Of a stretch of 64,000 bases of DNA, positions 13,101-28,100 are shown in pieces. Position numbers and translations under genes: made by a program. The notes below the pieces were generated by a model that saw only the letters and a program-made list of their open reading frames with translations, was not told the origin of the DNA and made no database searches. This DNA comes from Branchinecta lynchi. Lineage: Eukaryota > Arthropoda > Branchiopoda > Anostraca > Branchinectidae. The stretch spans positions 9,858,230 to 9,922,229 of the forward strand of contig JAKZAP010000012.1 of the NCBI GenBank assembly GCA_023053575.1. The letters run 5' to 3'. Within the stretch, counting starts at the first letter, position 1, and every line of letters begins with the position of its first letter.

Positions 13101-16100
13101 GGGTGTGTCCATCTTGTTGCTTGAAAAGAAACTTTCAGTACAAACTTAGAAAATGAACTTGGCCAACTTTTTACGTTGGCCGATAGAAACGTTAAAATAC
13201 GAAGACACAGGGTCTGGTTCAGGCCAATTTTTTTTTACATTTATTTTTTAAGCAGAAACAAATTTAAACTTCTTAACTAACTCGACCCTAACATAGCACT
13301 GTATGTAGTGGGTAACATTCATGTATTAGATGTTCCTTCAGCCCAAGCTGACTGCGAATCATATTTGACGGTGCAAAACGGACAAGTCAGCTACATTTTA
13401 TACGAGCTATCTTTCGGCCTTTCTTGACAAGGGTCCTCTTCAGGCTCAAGCCACTCAAGCTGGAAAATAAAATTGTGGAAAGACAATTAAAGATTCTTCC
13501 TTAAATATCTGCTTTTGTGAACTTCTTCTGTGAAAGTTGGTTGAAGTTTAAAGCTGGTGCTGTGATTTCGTTCTGAACTTGGCTGCTCTTTTTGTTGGTC
13601 GATTGGGTCGTCGAAAGGGTACAGATTTTTTTGCATTTTGGTTACAAGTTTATTTTCCAGCTTGAGCGGCTTGAGCCTGAAGAGGACCCTTGCCAAGAAG
13701 GGCCGAAATATAGCTCAAATAAAATGTAGTCGACTTATCCGTTTTGCACCGTCAAATATGATTCATGTATTAGCCTCAGAAGCGTTACTAGCCAAACTGT
13801 TTTTCGTTTGGGGGGGGGGGCTTGGTATTTACCGACTGACTGGTCATTTTTATCGACTGCATTGAAGAAAAAAACGACAGTTTTTACTAACAAGAGCTAC
13901 GAGCTCATATGGCACTTGTACGAGTAGGCTGTACAAGAAAGTAGATGAGAACGTCACAAAATACACCCGCCATCCAAAAATGCGGTTCGGAAATAGAAAT
14001 AGGATATTTAGTTTCACTCATTTCTGAGCAGTTCCGGCATCGTCTCGATTTTCTGTAGCAAATGCACATGACTGTTCAAACTTTCATCCCAATAAATCCA
14101 TTTGTTTGATCCCTAGACGTGCTACACGATTTCCGGTACCCACTCTATCTCGACCTACCGTGGCCGAATCTGGTTCGGAATATAAAAAATCGACCACCTA
14201 AAGCATCTTCTTTTATACCATCTATCAAGTTTCACTCGAATCTGAGCATTTTTGGAAAGTTCCGGTACCCCCCCCCCCCCTCCCACCAACGTTGTCGGAG
14301 CCGGTTCGGGCCCAATCTCTTAATTCCCTGTTCCTGTCCATCAAGTTTTACTGAAATTGGAGCTTAGCCTATCTGCAAGTTTCCAGTACCCCCCCCCCCC
14401 TACCTTGGCGGAATTCGGCCCGGACGCCAAATAACAAATCTAGGCCGCATAAACTCGGCACTGTCAAATTTGCATCTCATTCGGTCCATCCGTTTGGTTT
14501 TTGTGCATGTCAAAAGTCCCCCCACCCCCAATTCCCCTAATCGTGGTCGCATATGGTTCGAACGCATGTTTTACATGTCGAGGCCATCGATTCGTATCAC
14601 CCATAAAGTTTCACTCGAATCAGACCACTCGTTTGCAATTTATAGAAGTCAATTTCCATATTTCTCTTCTCGTGCTCCCCAAAAAATGCTCGGATCTAGG
14701 AACGGAAGTTTCCGGGGGTATGTTGTGTCAGGTTCTTAAGTCAAGATAATTCGGGTCGCTAATATGCCTGCAAAGTTTCGTTGTCGTTTTACATCTGGAA
14801 CTATTCTAACTCACGACTACCGGAATTCCAGGAAACCCCTCCAACTCCCCCCACAGAGCCCCGAAACCATCTGGCTCATTCAATTTCATCTAGGCCTAAT
14901 GCTTGTTCCATCCATTAAGTTTCGTCCCAATCCCTCTGCTTTTAGAGTTTCTCGAGTTCCCCCCCCCCTCCATCCCCACAGGTATCGGACCCGACCCGGA
15001 CGTGACACTGAACGTCCGAGGCGATAGCTCACCAGACAAGTTTCATTCAAATCCGATCACCCGTTCAAAAGTTATGCACGCCACTAGATTCCGGACTCCC
15101 CATCCACCCACTCCCCCCACGATGGTCGGGTCGGGGAAACGGCTGTTCTCAAGTCAATATGTTCGGATCCCTGACAAACCTGCCAAGTTTCATCGCCCTA
15201 GGACATCAGGAAGTATGCCGAACTCGCGGGATCGCTAGAAATCCAGACCCCGACCCCAACTCCCCCACAGTGCCCTGATCCGGTCCGGTTATGTCAATGA
15301 CCTGTCTAGGACTTGTGCTTGTTTTTCCCACCAAGTTTCATCCCGATCCCTCCACTCTAAGCGTTTCTCAAAATTTCCGGTTCCCTCCTCAAATCCCCCC
15401 AGTGTCATCGGATCCACCCGGATTTAAAGTGGGATGTCTGAGACACGAGGTCATCCTAAATATAAAATTTCATCAAGATCCGATCACCCGTTCAAAAGTT
15501 ATACACGCCACTAGATTCCGGACTCCCCATCCATCCACTCCCCCCAGTATGGTCGGATTGGGGAAACGGCTGTTCTCAAGTGAACCTGTTCGGGTCCCTG
15601 ACATACCTGCCAAGTTTCATCGCCCTAGCACATCAGGAAGTATGCCGAACTCACGGGATCGCTAGAAATCCGGACCCCCCCCCCCCCAACTCCCCCAGAG
15701 TGCCTAGATCTGGTCCGCTTATATCAATGACGTATCTAGGACTTGTGCTTGTTCTTCCCACCAAGTTTCATCCCGATCCCTCCACTCTAGGCGTTTCTCA
15801 AGATTTCCGGTTCCCTCCTCCAACTCCCCCCAGTGTCATCGGATCCGGTCCGGATCTATAGTGGGACGTCTGAGACACGAGGTCATCCTAAATATAAAAT
15901 TTCATCAAGATCCGATGACTCGTTCGCAAGATAAAAAATACCTCAAATTTTGGATTCCCCCTCCCTCCACTCCCCCCCCCCCCAGATGGTCGAATCGGGG
16001 AATTGACGATTTCCTATTTAATCTGGTCGGGTCCCAGAGATGCCTGTCAATTTCCATCGTCTCAGCACATCAGGAAGCACGGAACTCGCGGGATCATTAC

Positions 16101-19100
16101 AAATTCGGACTTCTCCCCCCCCCCCCCCCAACTCCCCCAAAGTGAGCGGACCCGTTCCGGTTATATCAGCCATGTATCTAGGACTTGTGCTTGTACTTTC
16201 CACCAAGTTTCATCCGGATCCCTCCACTGTAAGTGTTTTTCAAGATTTCCGGTTTCCCCCTCCAACTCCCCCCAATATCACCGGATCCGGTTTGGATTTA
16301 AAATGGAGGGTCTGAGACACGAGTTCCTTCCATATATCAAGTTTCATTAAGATCCGATAACCCGTTCGTAAGCTAAAAATATCTCATTTTTCCTCATTTT
16401 TCCGGATTCCCCCTCCCTCCACTCCCCTCCAGATGGTCGGATCGGGGAAGCGAGTATTTCTAATTTAATCTGGTCCAGTTCCTGATATGCCTGCCAAGTT
16501 TCATCGTCCTAGCTTATCTGGAAGTGCCCGAACTAGCAAAACCGGGACCGACAGACCGACTGACGGACAGAAATTACAATCGCTATATGGCACTTGAGTA
16601 AGCTCAAGTGCCATAAAAACCGACTGATTTTCAGAAAACTCGACTACTTTTAAGAAAAAATCTACTGTACTTATGAAAATTCGGCTGATCTTCAGAAAAA
16701 CCGAATGATTTCATGAAAAATCGATCGTTTTCGCAAAAGAATTTGCCGACTCGGTTATTTTTTACCGACTGATCGACAACTTTTTTTGTGGGGGGGGGGG
16801 GGCGTCCCCCGCTCCCCTCCATGCATTCCGCCCCTTATTAGCCTACACTTAAAAATAAGAGGGCAATTCTAACATCTATTGGGGTTGACTTTAGGTGTGT
16901 CGTACTTACGTCCGCCTTCATTCTCCTATTTCTTCGCACTAAGTCAGAGCCAACTGGGTAGTTGTGGGAGAAATGCATCTTCACCCCGTTAGGTCTCCAG
17001 ACACACTCAGAAACACTGTCATGATCCTGGAAGAGAAGACGGAAGTGATACTATATACTGTACAAAGTTTCTCCGAGTAAGGATTAACGCTAACTGCAGT
17101 ATTTGCTACTGGGATTGATCTTATCTCTACTGAGATAAGATTAATCCGAATTAGAGATAGAGTTATCTTTTTAGAGACAAGATTAATCCCAGTAGCAAGT
17201 ACTGCAAGATTTTTTTTTGTGTACAGTGTAGATCCACATGGTCACAATCACACACATTTCTGTTCATGTAGTTTTGTTGCTCTTTAAAGCAGATGAGACG
17301 CAAAAAGTTTTTTTTTTATATTTACCTGCGTTATGTTTATTCCAGAACCAGCGGAATTGCAATCCCGCATGTCCTCGGATCTAATCCTATGCAACGCATC
17401 CTATTTAGGATATCTGCAGTCTACGGTAAATGTGCGCGTAGTTTTATACCTGTTCAGTCACGCATTGATACGTCACGACAATTGCCTGGAGCGGGAATAA
17501 ATTTGACGGATGAAAGAAGATTGCTGAGTATGCAGTATGACTATATATCTGAGAAGTGGAGTTGTGAAATGAAAAAAATCGTCCGTATGCCTGTGTGTAA
17601 TTTGCAATTGATGATGATGACGGTTTTATTTATAACCCGTCACCAGCCCTAAACAAAGCCGAGTGACATTTTCCTTTTTTTATATTAGTTTGTTATTTAG
17701 TTTAGTGAAGCAACACAAATTAGGTGTCAGCTACGATGTTGTCTAAATAAACCTATCTCTCTCTCTCTCTCTCTCAACAAAAAACCTGGCACAAATATTC
17801 ACGCTCAAGGTATTTGAGTTAGCCTGGTAGCGCAAATAAATCCGCGAAAAGCGCAAAAGAAAATTGGAAACAGAAGCTGGCGCAAGAACATTTTGGCCAT
17901 GGTCAGCAGGTGTTCAGAAGAAAGGCATGTGGCAACACTGCGACTTCGTTCAACGAAAACGAAAAATATATTACGTTGTAGAGAATAATCAGCCGAATTT
18001 GGCACATCTCGTAAGTGCAGAGGCTGGAAAGAAATGGTGGGAATTGCATATTTCATTCACGTAGGGTGGCGCAAATAGCAAGGTATCCTGGCAAGCAGGG
18101 TTGCCACATCAAAAACATTTAGAGAGTGACTTTTCGCCCAAAACAGAGAGTGAACTGAGAGTGAAATTTTTGTTTACGAAAAAACGTCAAATGGTAACTT
18201 TTGGTCGGAACCGTCTCTGCAAAAACCACGCATCTTAATTTTATTTTCACGAAAATACGTGAAAAAATTACTTCTTTTCGGAATCCCTGATGTAAGAAGG
18301 ACACATTTGATCGTAGTCTAAAATAGAGTGATTTTTATGTCCTATGTAGGACAAGAGTGACAAAAACAAAATAGAGTGACAATTCACACTATCGTGCGAC
18401 ATGTGGCAACCCTACTGGCAAGAGCAACCTGCGAATCAATTTGCAGGTTCGTTTCTTTTAGTCCAGCAACAGCCTGACGAAGACCCTTGCTACAAAAGGC
18501 CGAAATATCGCTGTCGAACATCGTAGCCGACTTTCCGTTTTAAGCCATTAGTTGCGTTTTGCTGATACCATGATATCTGTTACCACGGTAACTGGATCTG
18601 CAATTAGTCGTTTTTGCAGTTATCGTGGTATCTGATACACGGTGCTCTGCAAAAACGACTATTGCCAAAAATTGCAATTTTCGAAGTCATCCCAAAAGAA
18701 AAACAGATATCCAGTTACATCACTAAGTGCTAAACTTCTTTCTCACCAATCTGACAAAATCTGATAAAAGTGAGATCACTTTTCAGATATCACGACCAGT
18801 CACCACGGTGGGACCGTAGTATCTCAAGATCAGATATCACGCTAACTGGCCAGATACCACGATAACTGCAAAAACGCCTTTTCACCGTGGTATCAGATAG
18901 CACGATAACTGCAAAAACGACTTTAGAGCGTGGTATCAGATACCATGGTATCTGCAAAAACGCAACTATTATTTCAATATATGCTTACAGTGGGCACAAG
19001 AAGTACTTAAACTTATTAGACAATCCACCACGGACTAAAGGAAGGAATGCAGAGAGAGATAATTTAGGAGGCCACTAAAATAAATCGCAGGAGCTTACCA

Positions 19101-22100
19101 TCGTTGAGTCGAACGAAAATCCAACCGCAACGTAGCTATTCTGGTCGGCGTGGATTTCGCCATACATCTCAAATTCATAACTTTCTTCGTCGGCCTTTCG
19201 ATAAGTGACTAGCACAAGACAATTTTTCGTGGCTTCACACTCTCGAGGAGTGCCAAAGCAGCCTTTCGTGGATCCACATCCATCATAAACGACCGGGCCG
19301 CTGGGGGTTGTGGCTGGGGCAGCCGTGGTTGGTACTGTGGGTTCGTCAAGTAGGACGGCGTATTGGGTATGGCTGGCGTATCCGACCCCTTCGTGGTTGT
19401 CAATATTAACTAGAACGGGGCGGTGTATTTTCATGCATGACAGATAAATAATATAGTCCATACCCAAACAGGTCGGTGGAGGAGCGTCCCGAGGGGGGGG
19501 GGGGGTCAAATTTTCGCTGAAGGTGGAAATTCCGGTCGTAACGGGCACCGCAGTGAAGCCGTGATGCCCGTTTTATAAAATCTTCTGTCCCCATATTTCT
19601 AAATTAGGTGATTGGTTATATTGGTTAATTTGGTAATCCATCCAACTTTTGTCCAGCCTGCATCTATTTCACCGCGTTCGGTGCGTGATTTAACGTGTCT
19701 ATTCGAACTCGTCTGTGACCGAATTCAGTAATTCACCTGTTCTATCGCATTTGTTCAGTTGGTTTCCTAATTCGGTGACTAATCAGATTCGTTTGGTTCT
19801 GATTCGTAACCGAATTCGGTAATCCACCGGATTCTTGTTTAGTCCCAGACTTGCCACATTCGGTTCTTTAGATGGTTCTAACAAGAGTTTTATTCCACTA
19901 AGAAATTCGGTTGTTTTACCGCTCCCGATCTGTTACTTATTTATTTAGTTAGTTTTTCGGTAGTAGGACTTCATAATTTGGTTCAATCCAGTTACTGAGC
20001 TCGGTAATTTAATTGGCATTTATTTAGCTCTTATTCTTTACTATTTAACAGTAGCTTCAGCTGGTTGCTTCATTAGATAACTTTTACTTCTAGTGGCTGC
20101 AGTACTTCAGGAATAAGCCCGTGTTGCGACGTGAAAACTAGCCTACTTATGTTTGCTGTATGGTCAAAACAAATATACTTCGTATCTACTTTACCCAGGA
20201 TGGCAGCTTTTTTCGCCTGACAGCTCTGTGGTTTAACAGGTAGTTCTGGGATCGTAAAATAGCACTTTGATCATCACTATTTCGACAAAATTTCGCCTGA
20301 GGCGCATTTTGCAGTCTTCATTATTTATATGAAGGGTGGTTCATTTAGTTGGCGTTTTAGGCTTGAAAGTACTGGCTTTAACCACATTAAAAGCAAGAAT
20401 TTGCATGGAAAGTAGTTAAATGTTTAGGCGAATTAAAAAATTTCGCCTGTTGCGCTTTAATTTGTCCTCTGTAAGGTTGTTCGTGACGTTGTCGCTATGC
20501 GACAGTGGCGTTTCTGTCAGGCCATTTTCAAGTCCTATTGGAAAAACTGATCGTCCCCCAAAGGTAAAAGGTTCCTGAAAAACAAGAGCTGGAAGCTAAT
20601 ATGGCACTTGCAAGTCTGGATCAGATGGAAATGAAGGTCAAAAGTATTTTTTCACTTTTCGGTTAAGATGCGCTAAGCTTGCAAAGCTGGGTCAGAGGAT
20701 CGAAGTGATGTTCAAAAGTTTTTTTTTCACTTTTCGGTTAAGATGTACACTTTAAGGGTGCTACATTAATTTCTAAGCAAAACCCTTGGGGCAAAAAGGA
20801 ACATATGCTCATGGCGATCGTGAAACATTAAAATTTGCTTAAAAGTGTTTTTTGTACTTGCGGTTACGATGAGTTCTTTAAGGGACGGTCAGATCGGAGA
20901 AGTGACGATGTCTCAACCAATGATGTCAAGTTTCTAATGCTCCAGCAAAGTTTTATCGTCCTAGCACATCTCGAAGTACCTTAACCCACGACCACGGGAA
21001 TTCCAGACACCCCCTACAGCTCCCTCCCTCCCCTCGTTACCCGAATCCGGTCCGATTCTGTCACTGATGCACATAAGACTTGTGCCTGTACTTCCCACCA
21101 AGTTTCTTCCTGATTTCCGGTTCTCTCCTCCGCCCCCCCCCCCCCCCCCATTCATCGGATCCACCCGGAATTAAAATGGGACATCTGAGACATGAGGTCT
21201 TTCAAGATATCAAGTTTCATTAAGACCCGATAACCCGTTCGAAAGTTATGCAGGCCACTAATTTCCGGATTGCGTCGTCTCTCCTCCCCCCACGGTGGTC
21301 TGATCGGGCAAGTGACTGTTTCCAAGTTAATCTGGTCGGGTCTCTGATATGCCTGCCAAGTTTTATCGTGCTGGCCCACTTGAAAGTACATTAACTGTGG
21401 ATCACCGTAATTCCGGAACCCCTACAACTCCCCCACAGTATCCAAATCCGGTCCAGTTATGACAGTGATGTACTAGAGCTTGTGCTTGTTCTTCCCACCA
21501 AGTTTCATCCCGATCGCTCTACTCTGAGAGTGTCACACGCTTTCTGGTTCCCACCTCCGACTCCCCCTCCCCCCCCCCCCCCTACCCACATCCATCGGAT
21601 TCAGTCCGGACTTGAAATGAGACATCTTCATCCAGATATCAAGTCTCATTAAGATCCGATCACCTGTTCGAAAGTTATGCATGCTCCTAAATTCCGGATT
21701 CCGCCCCCCCCCCCCCCCCCCCGATTCTCGCATCGGGCAAATGACTATTTTCAAGTTAGTTTGGTCGGGTCCCTGATATGCCTGCCAAGCTTCATCGTCC
21801 TAGCACGTCCGGAAGTGATCGATACATGAAACTTGAGCGGAGCTAGGAAGAGCGTGAAAACGCGCCAAATTTTCTCTTTAGACTTGATTTTGTACATAGA
21901 AAAAGTAAAGAAAAGAAACCTAAATCACCTAAATCTATTTATATTCTTGGATGCCTCATAGAAAAGAACGTACATTCCTGAACTCCAGCTTCATGAACTG
22001 CTTCGAAGAACAACCGCTTCAATTTTAGCTTCAATGAAACTCCCAGTCCTAATAACATGGAGAGTGGTAGTCCTAAATATATCGTCGCTCTCACGCGGGT

Positions 22101-25100
22101 CAAGCGACATTTTTCGAAATGTTCGAAAAAAGAAACGCTTTAACGATCTATTTTTCAACCATCTTGATAACTTTTATGTCCAATAACATCTTTCTTTACA
22201 GTGGATAGAAGAAAAGAACATTCTTTTTCTTACCGACATTGATGATTTTTATGTTTTTCGGCATTTCGCGTGGCGGTTAGATCTTTTGAGCAACCCATGT
22301 ATCTCGGGAACTGCTTGTCGTAGGGCTTTGAATTTTTTTTTTAAGCAGACGCAGGACAGAGATGGGCGGATCCAATCATAATCCAGGGCTAGGTACGAGT
22401 CCGATTCAAAATCCAAATCAAGCATTTCATGCTGAGGATTCGAATCCGGATTCGAATCCGGATTCGAATCCGACCTTGACACAAATCAAATCATGTACCC
22501 TACATATGTTACAGTTTAAAAATCAGGGCTGAACAAAAGTTACTGATTTCTAATATAATCAGAGAACGTGATCGATTGATAGTTGCTGGTGGAGATAAAA
22601 AGTAGGATTGCCCAACCCCACTGTGTAAGAACTGGGAAACGGAGCCTGGAAGGATGTAGACTAAAAACATGAGCGGATTCGTAAGATTGAAGGTGAGGAT
22701 TCTGAGTCCGGATCCCAATCCAGCATGATAAGCAGAATATTCGAATCTGGATTCGTATCCGGCTAAAATAACGAATCCTGGATTCGAATTCGAATCCGTA
22801 TTCGGATCTCTGATAGAAGCTAAGATCCATAGCCCTAGTACTAATAGGTCTCATTTTGTCTTGGGGATAATTCCCTTCTTATCAAAGATCCTTTTTGCGT
22901 GAATAATGTTCTTTCATCCTTTCATCATTAGGCTACTCACTTTCAGAGGCAGTTCCAGATGCTACCACTAGGTACCACTCCTTTGTCAGGTCGAATACAG
23001 ATCCATCTATCTCTAGTATATTGCTGCGTGTGAAACGGCAGTACATGTTTTCCGCATCGGTGGTACTGTCCAGTAGTTCCAGCCCCGTTTGCATCTGCAA
23101 GAGAACTTTGAATTTTAAAGAAATTTAACCAAACTAACACCAGACAGTCTAGATACTCTTCACATATACACTTAAATTGGCCCGAAAACCCGATAAAAAT
23201 GCGTTAATCCGTTTGTCCACTGTCCACAGATAATGGATTTCATCGAATGAACTTACTTTCTAATTTGTGTTACCTGTATGTAACTGTCCCTCTATGCTTG
23301 AAATATTTTCCACCTACAAAGGTAAGCAATTGCCGAAAAATAGGTGAGCGCTAATCGTCCTTAATCGACAAATGCAGGACAGTTTTCGTATTCCTTCAGC
23401 CCAAAATGACTGCGAATCCTATTTCATAGTGCCACAGGTTCAAACCCACAAGTTCGTCGGGTCGGGTCAAGCTCTTATGTTTCCCACAAGTTCGTTTTCC
23501 AACTTGAGCGGCTTTGAGCCTGAAGAGGACCCTTGCCAAGAAGGACCAAAATATAGCTAATAAAATTCAGCTGACGTATCCGTTTTGCACTATCAAATAT
23601 GCTAGTTTTCAAATTCAATCTCCGCCTCTTGATGAATTTTGGCGTGTCCTGCAAGTAGCGTACATTCTGAACGTCATTACTAGAGCCTTGGATGAAGAAA
23701 TGCAAAACCCCTTCGATGGGTAAAAATGTTTCAGTGTACTCAAATACGAGATGTAACTCATGCACGCGTCACGGCTCGAACTGCAGAAATAAGAACGCGC
23801 AATAAAATCGGCGCAACTTTTCTCCTCCTGCAAGGCGGGAAACCTGTCACTTGTCACTTCAACTTGACTCCTCCCAAAAGAGGAGCCAACTCATATCCAT
23901 CAGCCAATCCCGGGCCAGGGTACTATCTGAGTTTTAAGTCAGGGACTTAACCTCTTGTGTTCGCCAGTACTTCTTCAGCTATCGTGCTGTTCGCGACTAG
24001 CGAAACACCTGAGGGGTTCAAAAAGCGACTCGACGAGGACTGGTGTGCGCAACCGTGGAAAGTGTACTGGAGTGCCCCAGAAACAGTGACCAGGAAATAA
24101 ATGAACACCATCATCAATCGCAAGACACTCACCGGGATTCAACATCCTTATTGCTTGCAAGTGCAATTTAAGGTACCGTAAGTATTATGAAACAGAATGT
24201 GAATCCTTGAGTGTGAATACTCTGAACTACCTTCATTCGCTCTCTCTGCATACAGGTAGTCTACCGTAGATCCCTAAGCTATGCGAAACGCTGAGTATAC
24301 CTACAGTTTAGAATAGTTTAGGCCAGAAACCAATTACCTAATGGTAAACGCTGGCCACCTGACCCAATACACTCTTGGCGATTTGAGCGTAATTCAGAAA
24401 ATAAATCTTTAATTCGTTTTTGGTGGATTGCGCAGTAACTGGCATTAGTAACCGGAGTTTGGACAATCCAGAATTTACCAAAGTCCATCCAAAAATCCAT
24501 TTGTGACAGATTGACTTCAGGGTCGTTGTTAAAGAGTTGAAACTGTAGTCCATCGGTATTTCCTGACCTTTGCGGGCTCTTTCCCTAATCGTAACGACTG
24601 TGACGTATGCACTGAGAAAACTCCAGGTCTCCTTGGGCCTACGTTTGTGCCCATGGGCCTCGAATAATAAAGAATCCAGCCTCATAAAAGATACGGAGCT
24701 TGGCTATACAGTCACTCCAGGTTAGTCAGTTTAGGCAGGTTTAGTACACTGTCTAAGTTCGGCTAACACGCTATCATTTACTGAAAATACTCGGTTTTCT
24801 AGTAGAGTGCGAACACACGATGAGGATTTCCTGTCCGGTTGCTTCCAATCCTGATCGGGCGTTCGCACTTTAAAGCGGGTGTCACAGCATCGGAAGTTAC
24901 CCACTGCTGTGTCGCGGAGTTAGAGAATTCCAAATCGAGATGACGCGCCCATGGATGAAAGTGCCAACGCATGATCAGGATTTCCCGTCATCAACTCTTT
25001 TCCATATGGAAGTGGCAATGGTGCCGAAAATACGGGCAGGAATTCCTCCAGGAGCTCCCGATCCTGATCATGTGTTCGCACTATAAGCTTTGTCTTTCTT

Positions 25101-28100
25101 TCTTAGACATAGGGTCTGCCGTCGCTTCACGGGTCCGACCCCAGGATTTTGGAAATTAATTGTGGTTGCAGGAATCAAGGATAGCGCCGCAGGGGGCATA
25201 CTTTAGAACAGGGACGAGATCCTACCTCCGCTGGGAGTCTGGTGTTATTCCGTTCTTCGTCGGTAGTCGCCTTGACGTTATAGGAGTTGTACAAGTTGAA
25301 CTGTCCGCCAAGCTGGACGCACTCGGTTACACTGTCGTCGTTCTGAAGAAGAAAACTACTATCTGCTAAGTTGGTCAACTCTTTGTTCCTATGCGAATAT
25401 CGATAAACTAATAAACGAAATTCAAGAAGAGGAACAGGTTTCAGTATTATATTTTCGAAGCTGGTTCCATTTATTTAGTCTTGTGTCTGTTACACAGTTT
25501 CATACTCCTCAAGACGTAAGCGCAATAAACTGTAGACATTCCGACGTCCCTTCCAAAAATCACTAACCATGTATTCTATAGCTTATTTTTCTCATTTTCT
25601 TTTGTTTGCCTTTTATTTCGGCCTGTCCAAAGTAAACTACTTAAAGGACAACTCTTACTAGAAATGATCCCTTCCCTATGAAATGAATCAGACAAAATAT
25701 TTTTTGAAGTACCATTACTTTCCACCTAAAACTAGCGATTACATCCAGCCTTCCTGCTCTCCGACGCGGCAGCTGGGCGCAAAACATTTGAAAACTGAAC
25801 GTGTCTTGGTCAAAAAGTGGGAAAACTAAGCAAATAAAACAAGTAATAAACAGAAGATTATCACATCCATATATGTGCAAGAGTTGTCCGCGGACGTGAA
25901 GACTCCGGCAAACTTTTCGCTGGATCACGGGAAAACTCGGAAAGGCCGAAAAAGCGCGAAAAATTCGTAGTTACGAAACGAAACAATGGAAAAAGGTGGG
26001 GATTTTAGAAGCTTATAATTCCATATCGGAGCTAAGTATATTATAAAAGGCAGAATAGGCAAGAGGGGTCCTTTAACAATTTATTACTTACTTACTTTGT
26101 TTTACCAGTCTAGATAAAGTAGAGCAAAATGCCTAGCACTGAATTGATGATGAGCTCGTCGCTTTCGCCGATGATACTACGCTTGGTTGCTGTGAAACGG
26201 ATATGACAACGCTCATGTCTAAACTGAGGGATATTCTGGAGGAGGCATATCTCTGGATGTATGCTAACCGACTTGTTATTAATGTTTGATAAATCTTGCG
26301 TTTATTGTTTTCTCGAGTGTCCAGCCGGGGATCCAAACATCAAGAGGTCTGATCAGTCGGCCAGAAAAGCGCTTCGCAAAATCCCTGGGAGTACTCCTTG
26401 ATGAGAGCTTGTCAATCCTGCATCACACCCAAGCAGTAGAGCTGAAGCTATCCCGGAATCATGGAATAATAAAACAAAAACTGACGAACACCTTGCCGCA
26501 GAAAACACTGGCGCTCCTTTAAAACGCCCTTATAAAACCCCATATCCAGTATTGCTCAATTATCTGGCAATCGACCTTCAAATCTCACCTGTGAAAACTG
26601 AACTAGATTCACAAACGATGCCTGTATTAACTGAAAAAAATGAAGAGTATTTGTCACTGGGGTCGCTGCATCAACATGCTAGACCTTTGTGTTTAAGTGT
26701 TTAGCTGGTGAGCTGCCATCTTCATTTAAAACCTTTTTTCAACCTATCTCGGACCAGCATAATTTGCATACCCGATCATCATCAAACCTGCACATACCCT
26801 TCACCCCGACTGTACGATCAGATTTTGCTCCGAATATAACACGTGCAAAAATATGGAACCTGATCCCAGATGAGCTTAGGGGCTCTCTTGCGTCATTTAA
26901 AACAAGACCAAAGGTTTCGATGGGATCCCAAAAATTCAATATCTGATCCAGACAACTAGGTCTTGTCTTAGCCAGATCCAGTCATCGCCAGACTCCTTGA
27001 ACATTTTTACAATTAAAATTCAGAAACAGATTAAGGCCAAATAGCTAATCATCTGAAAAAACTTCCTGCCACTACCGTCAATTTCCCGATTTCGGCCAAA
27101 CTCCAGAACTAATTGTCCGGCGAAAAAAAAAGCACAAAAATGAACTCAGGGTATCTTCTTTCCCCAATAATGAACATCTAATCAACTTCAAATAAAAATT
27201 TAACAAATTTTCCGACTCCAGCCGGATTCCAGTCGAACTATATGTCCGGGTAAAATATGATTGTCCCACCCGGATTCAGCATCTCTTCTTACCCTAAATC
27301 GGTTATGTAATCAACTAGAAATAAAACTTTAACTTCTACCAATTTTCCGGTTTTGGCCGGATTCCGGACGAACTACATGTCCGGAAAGAAAATTGTTTTC
27401 AAGTGTTCAGCATGTCTTCTTGCCCTAAATCGAACATCTAATCAACTTCAACTAAACTTTTAATTTTAACAAACTTTCCGGTTTGGGCCGGATTCCGGGC
27501 GAACTACTTGTCCGTCGAGAAAATGGTTTTCACCATCGTCTTCAGCATGTCTTCCTACCCCTAAATCGAACATCTAATCAACTTAAAATAAAACTTTTAC
27601 TTTTAACTAACTTTCCGGTGTTGGCCGGATTCTGGGCAAACTACTTGTTCGATGACAAAATGGTTTTCACCATCGTGTTCTTACCCCATAATCGACTATC
27701 CCATTAGCTGTTTCAAAATATTTTGTTTGCCCCTTAATTTGAAACCCCTCCCCCACCCCTAAATATAGGGCTACAAAGCCCATCTACGAACTTGACTGGT
27801 CCGACGACCCAACGATTCCTCAGACCAAGTTTCATCAAAGTATCTAATTCCCTTCGAGAGTTATCGTGCTTACAGACGGACGGACAGACGGACGGACAGA
27901 CGGACGGACAGACAGACGGACGGACGGACAGACGGACAACTTTTGCGATGTCATTGGTATCCCTCCACTTACGTTTTGGGATCCCAAAAAAGAGTAAAAA
28001 GTCATTTATTAGCGTTACAGAAGAATAATTAAAGTAAGGTGCTTAACAAAAAATGCTTAAATGTAAAACAAAAATAAGATTTTTTTCTTTTCCTTTTCTT

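Larger units (their letters stand above)
13330..13761. mobile_element. Inverted (foldback) retroelement-like insertion with ribozyme-like arms
   Basis: Two arms of about 120 bp, each with CAGCTTGAGNGGCTTGAGCC and GGACCCTTG.CAAGAA, face each other around a unique centre. The flanks are a 12-bp direct duplication, TTCATGTATTAG, at 13318 and 13762. Duplications of this variable length suit target-primed elements such as Penelope-like elements (inference). Confidence 0.65.

Noticed and set aside
14119..16350. Several overlapping open frames of 80-125 codons with recurring LVLPTKFHPDPST and IKFHQDPITRS words
   Set aside because: They follow the H1 tandem monomers, appear in all copies on both strands, and lie within introns. 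The shared words come from the repeat, not from a protein family.
24338..24685. 115-codon minus-strand frame as a possible gene
   Set aside because: No recognised motif and it lies inside intron 7.
27876..27936. GACGGACAGACGG tract as a stand-alone microsatellite or CRISPR-like array
   Set aside because: It has a fixed place in every complete H2 copy and is the (GTCY)n part of the element; there are no spacers.
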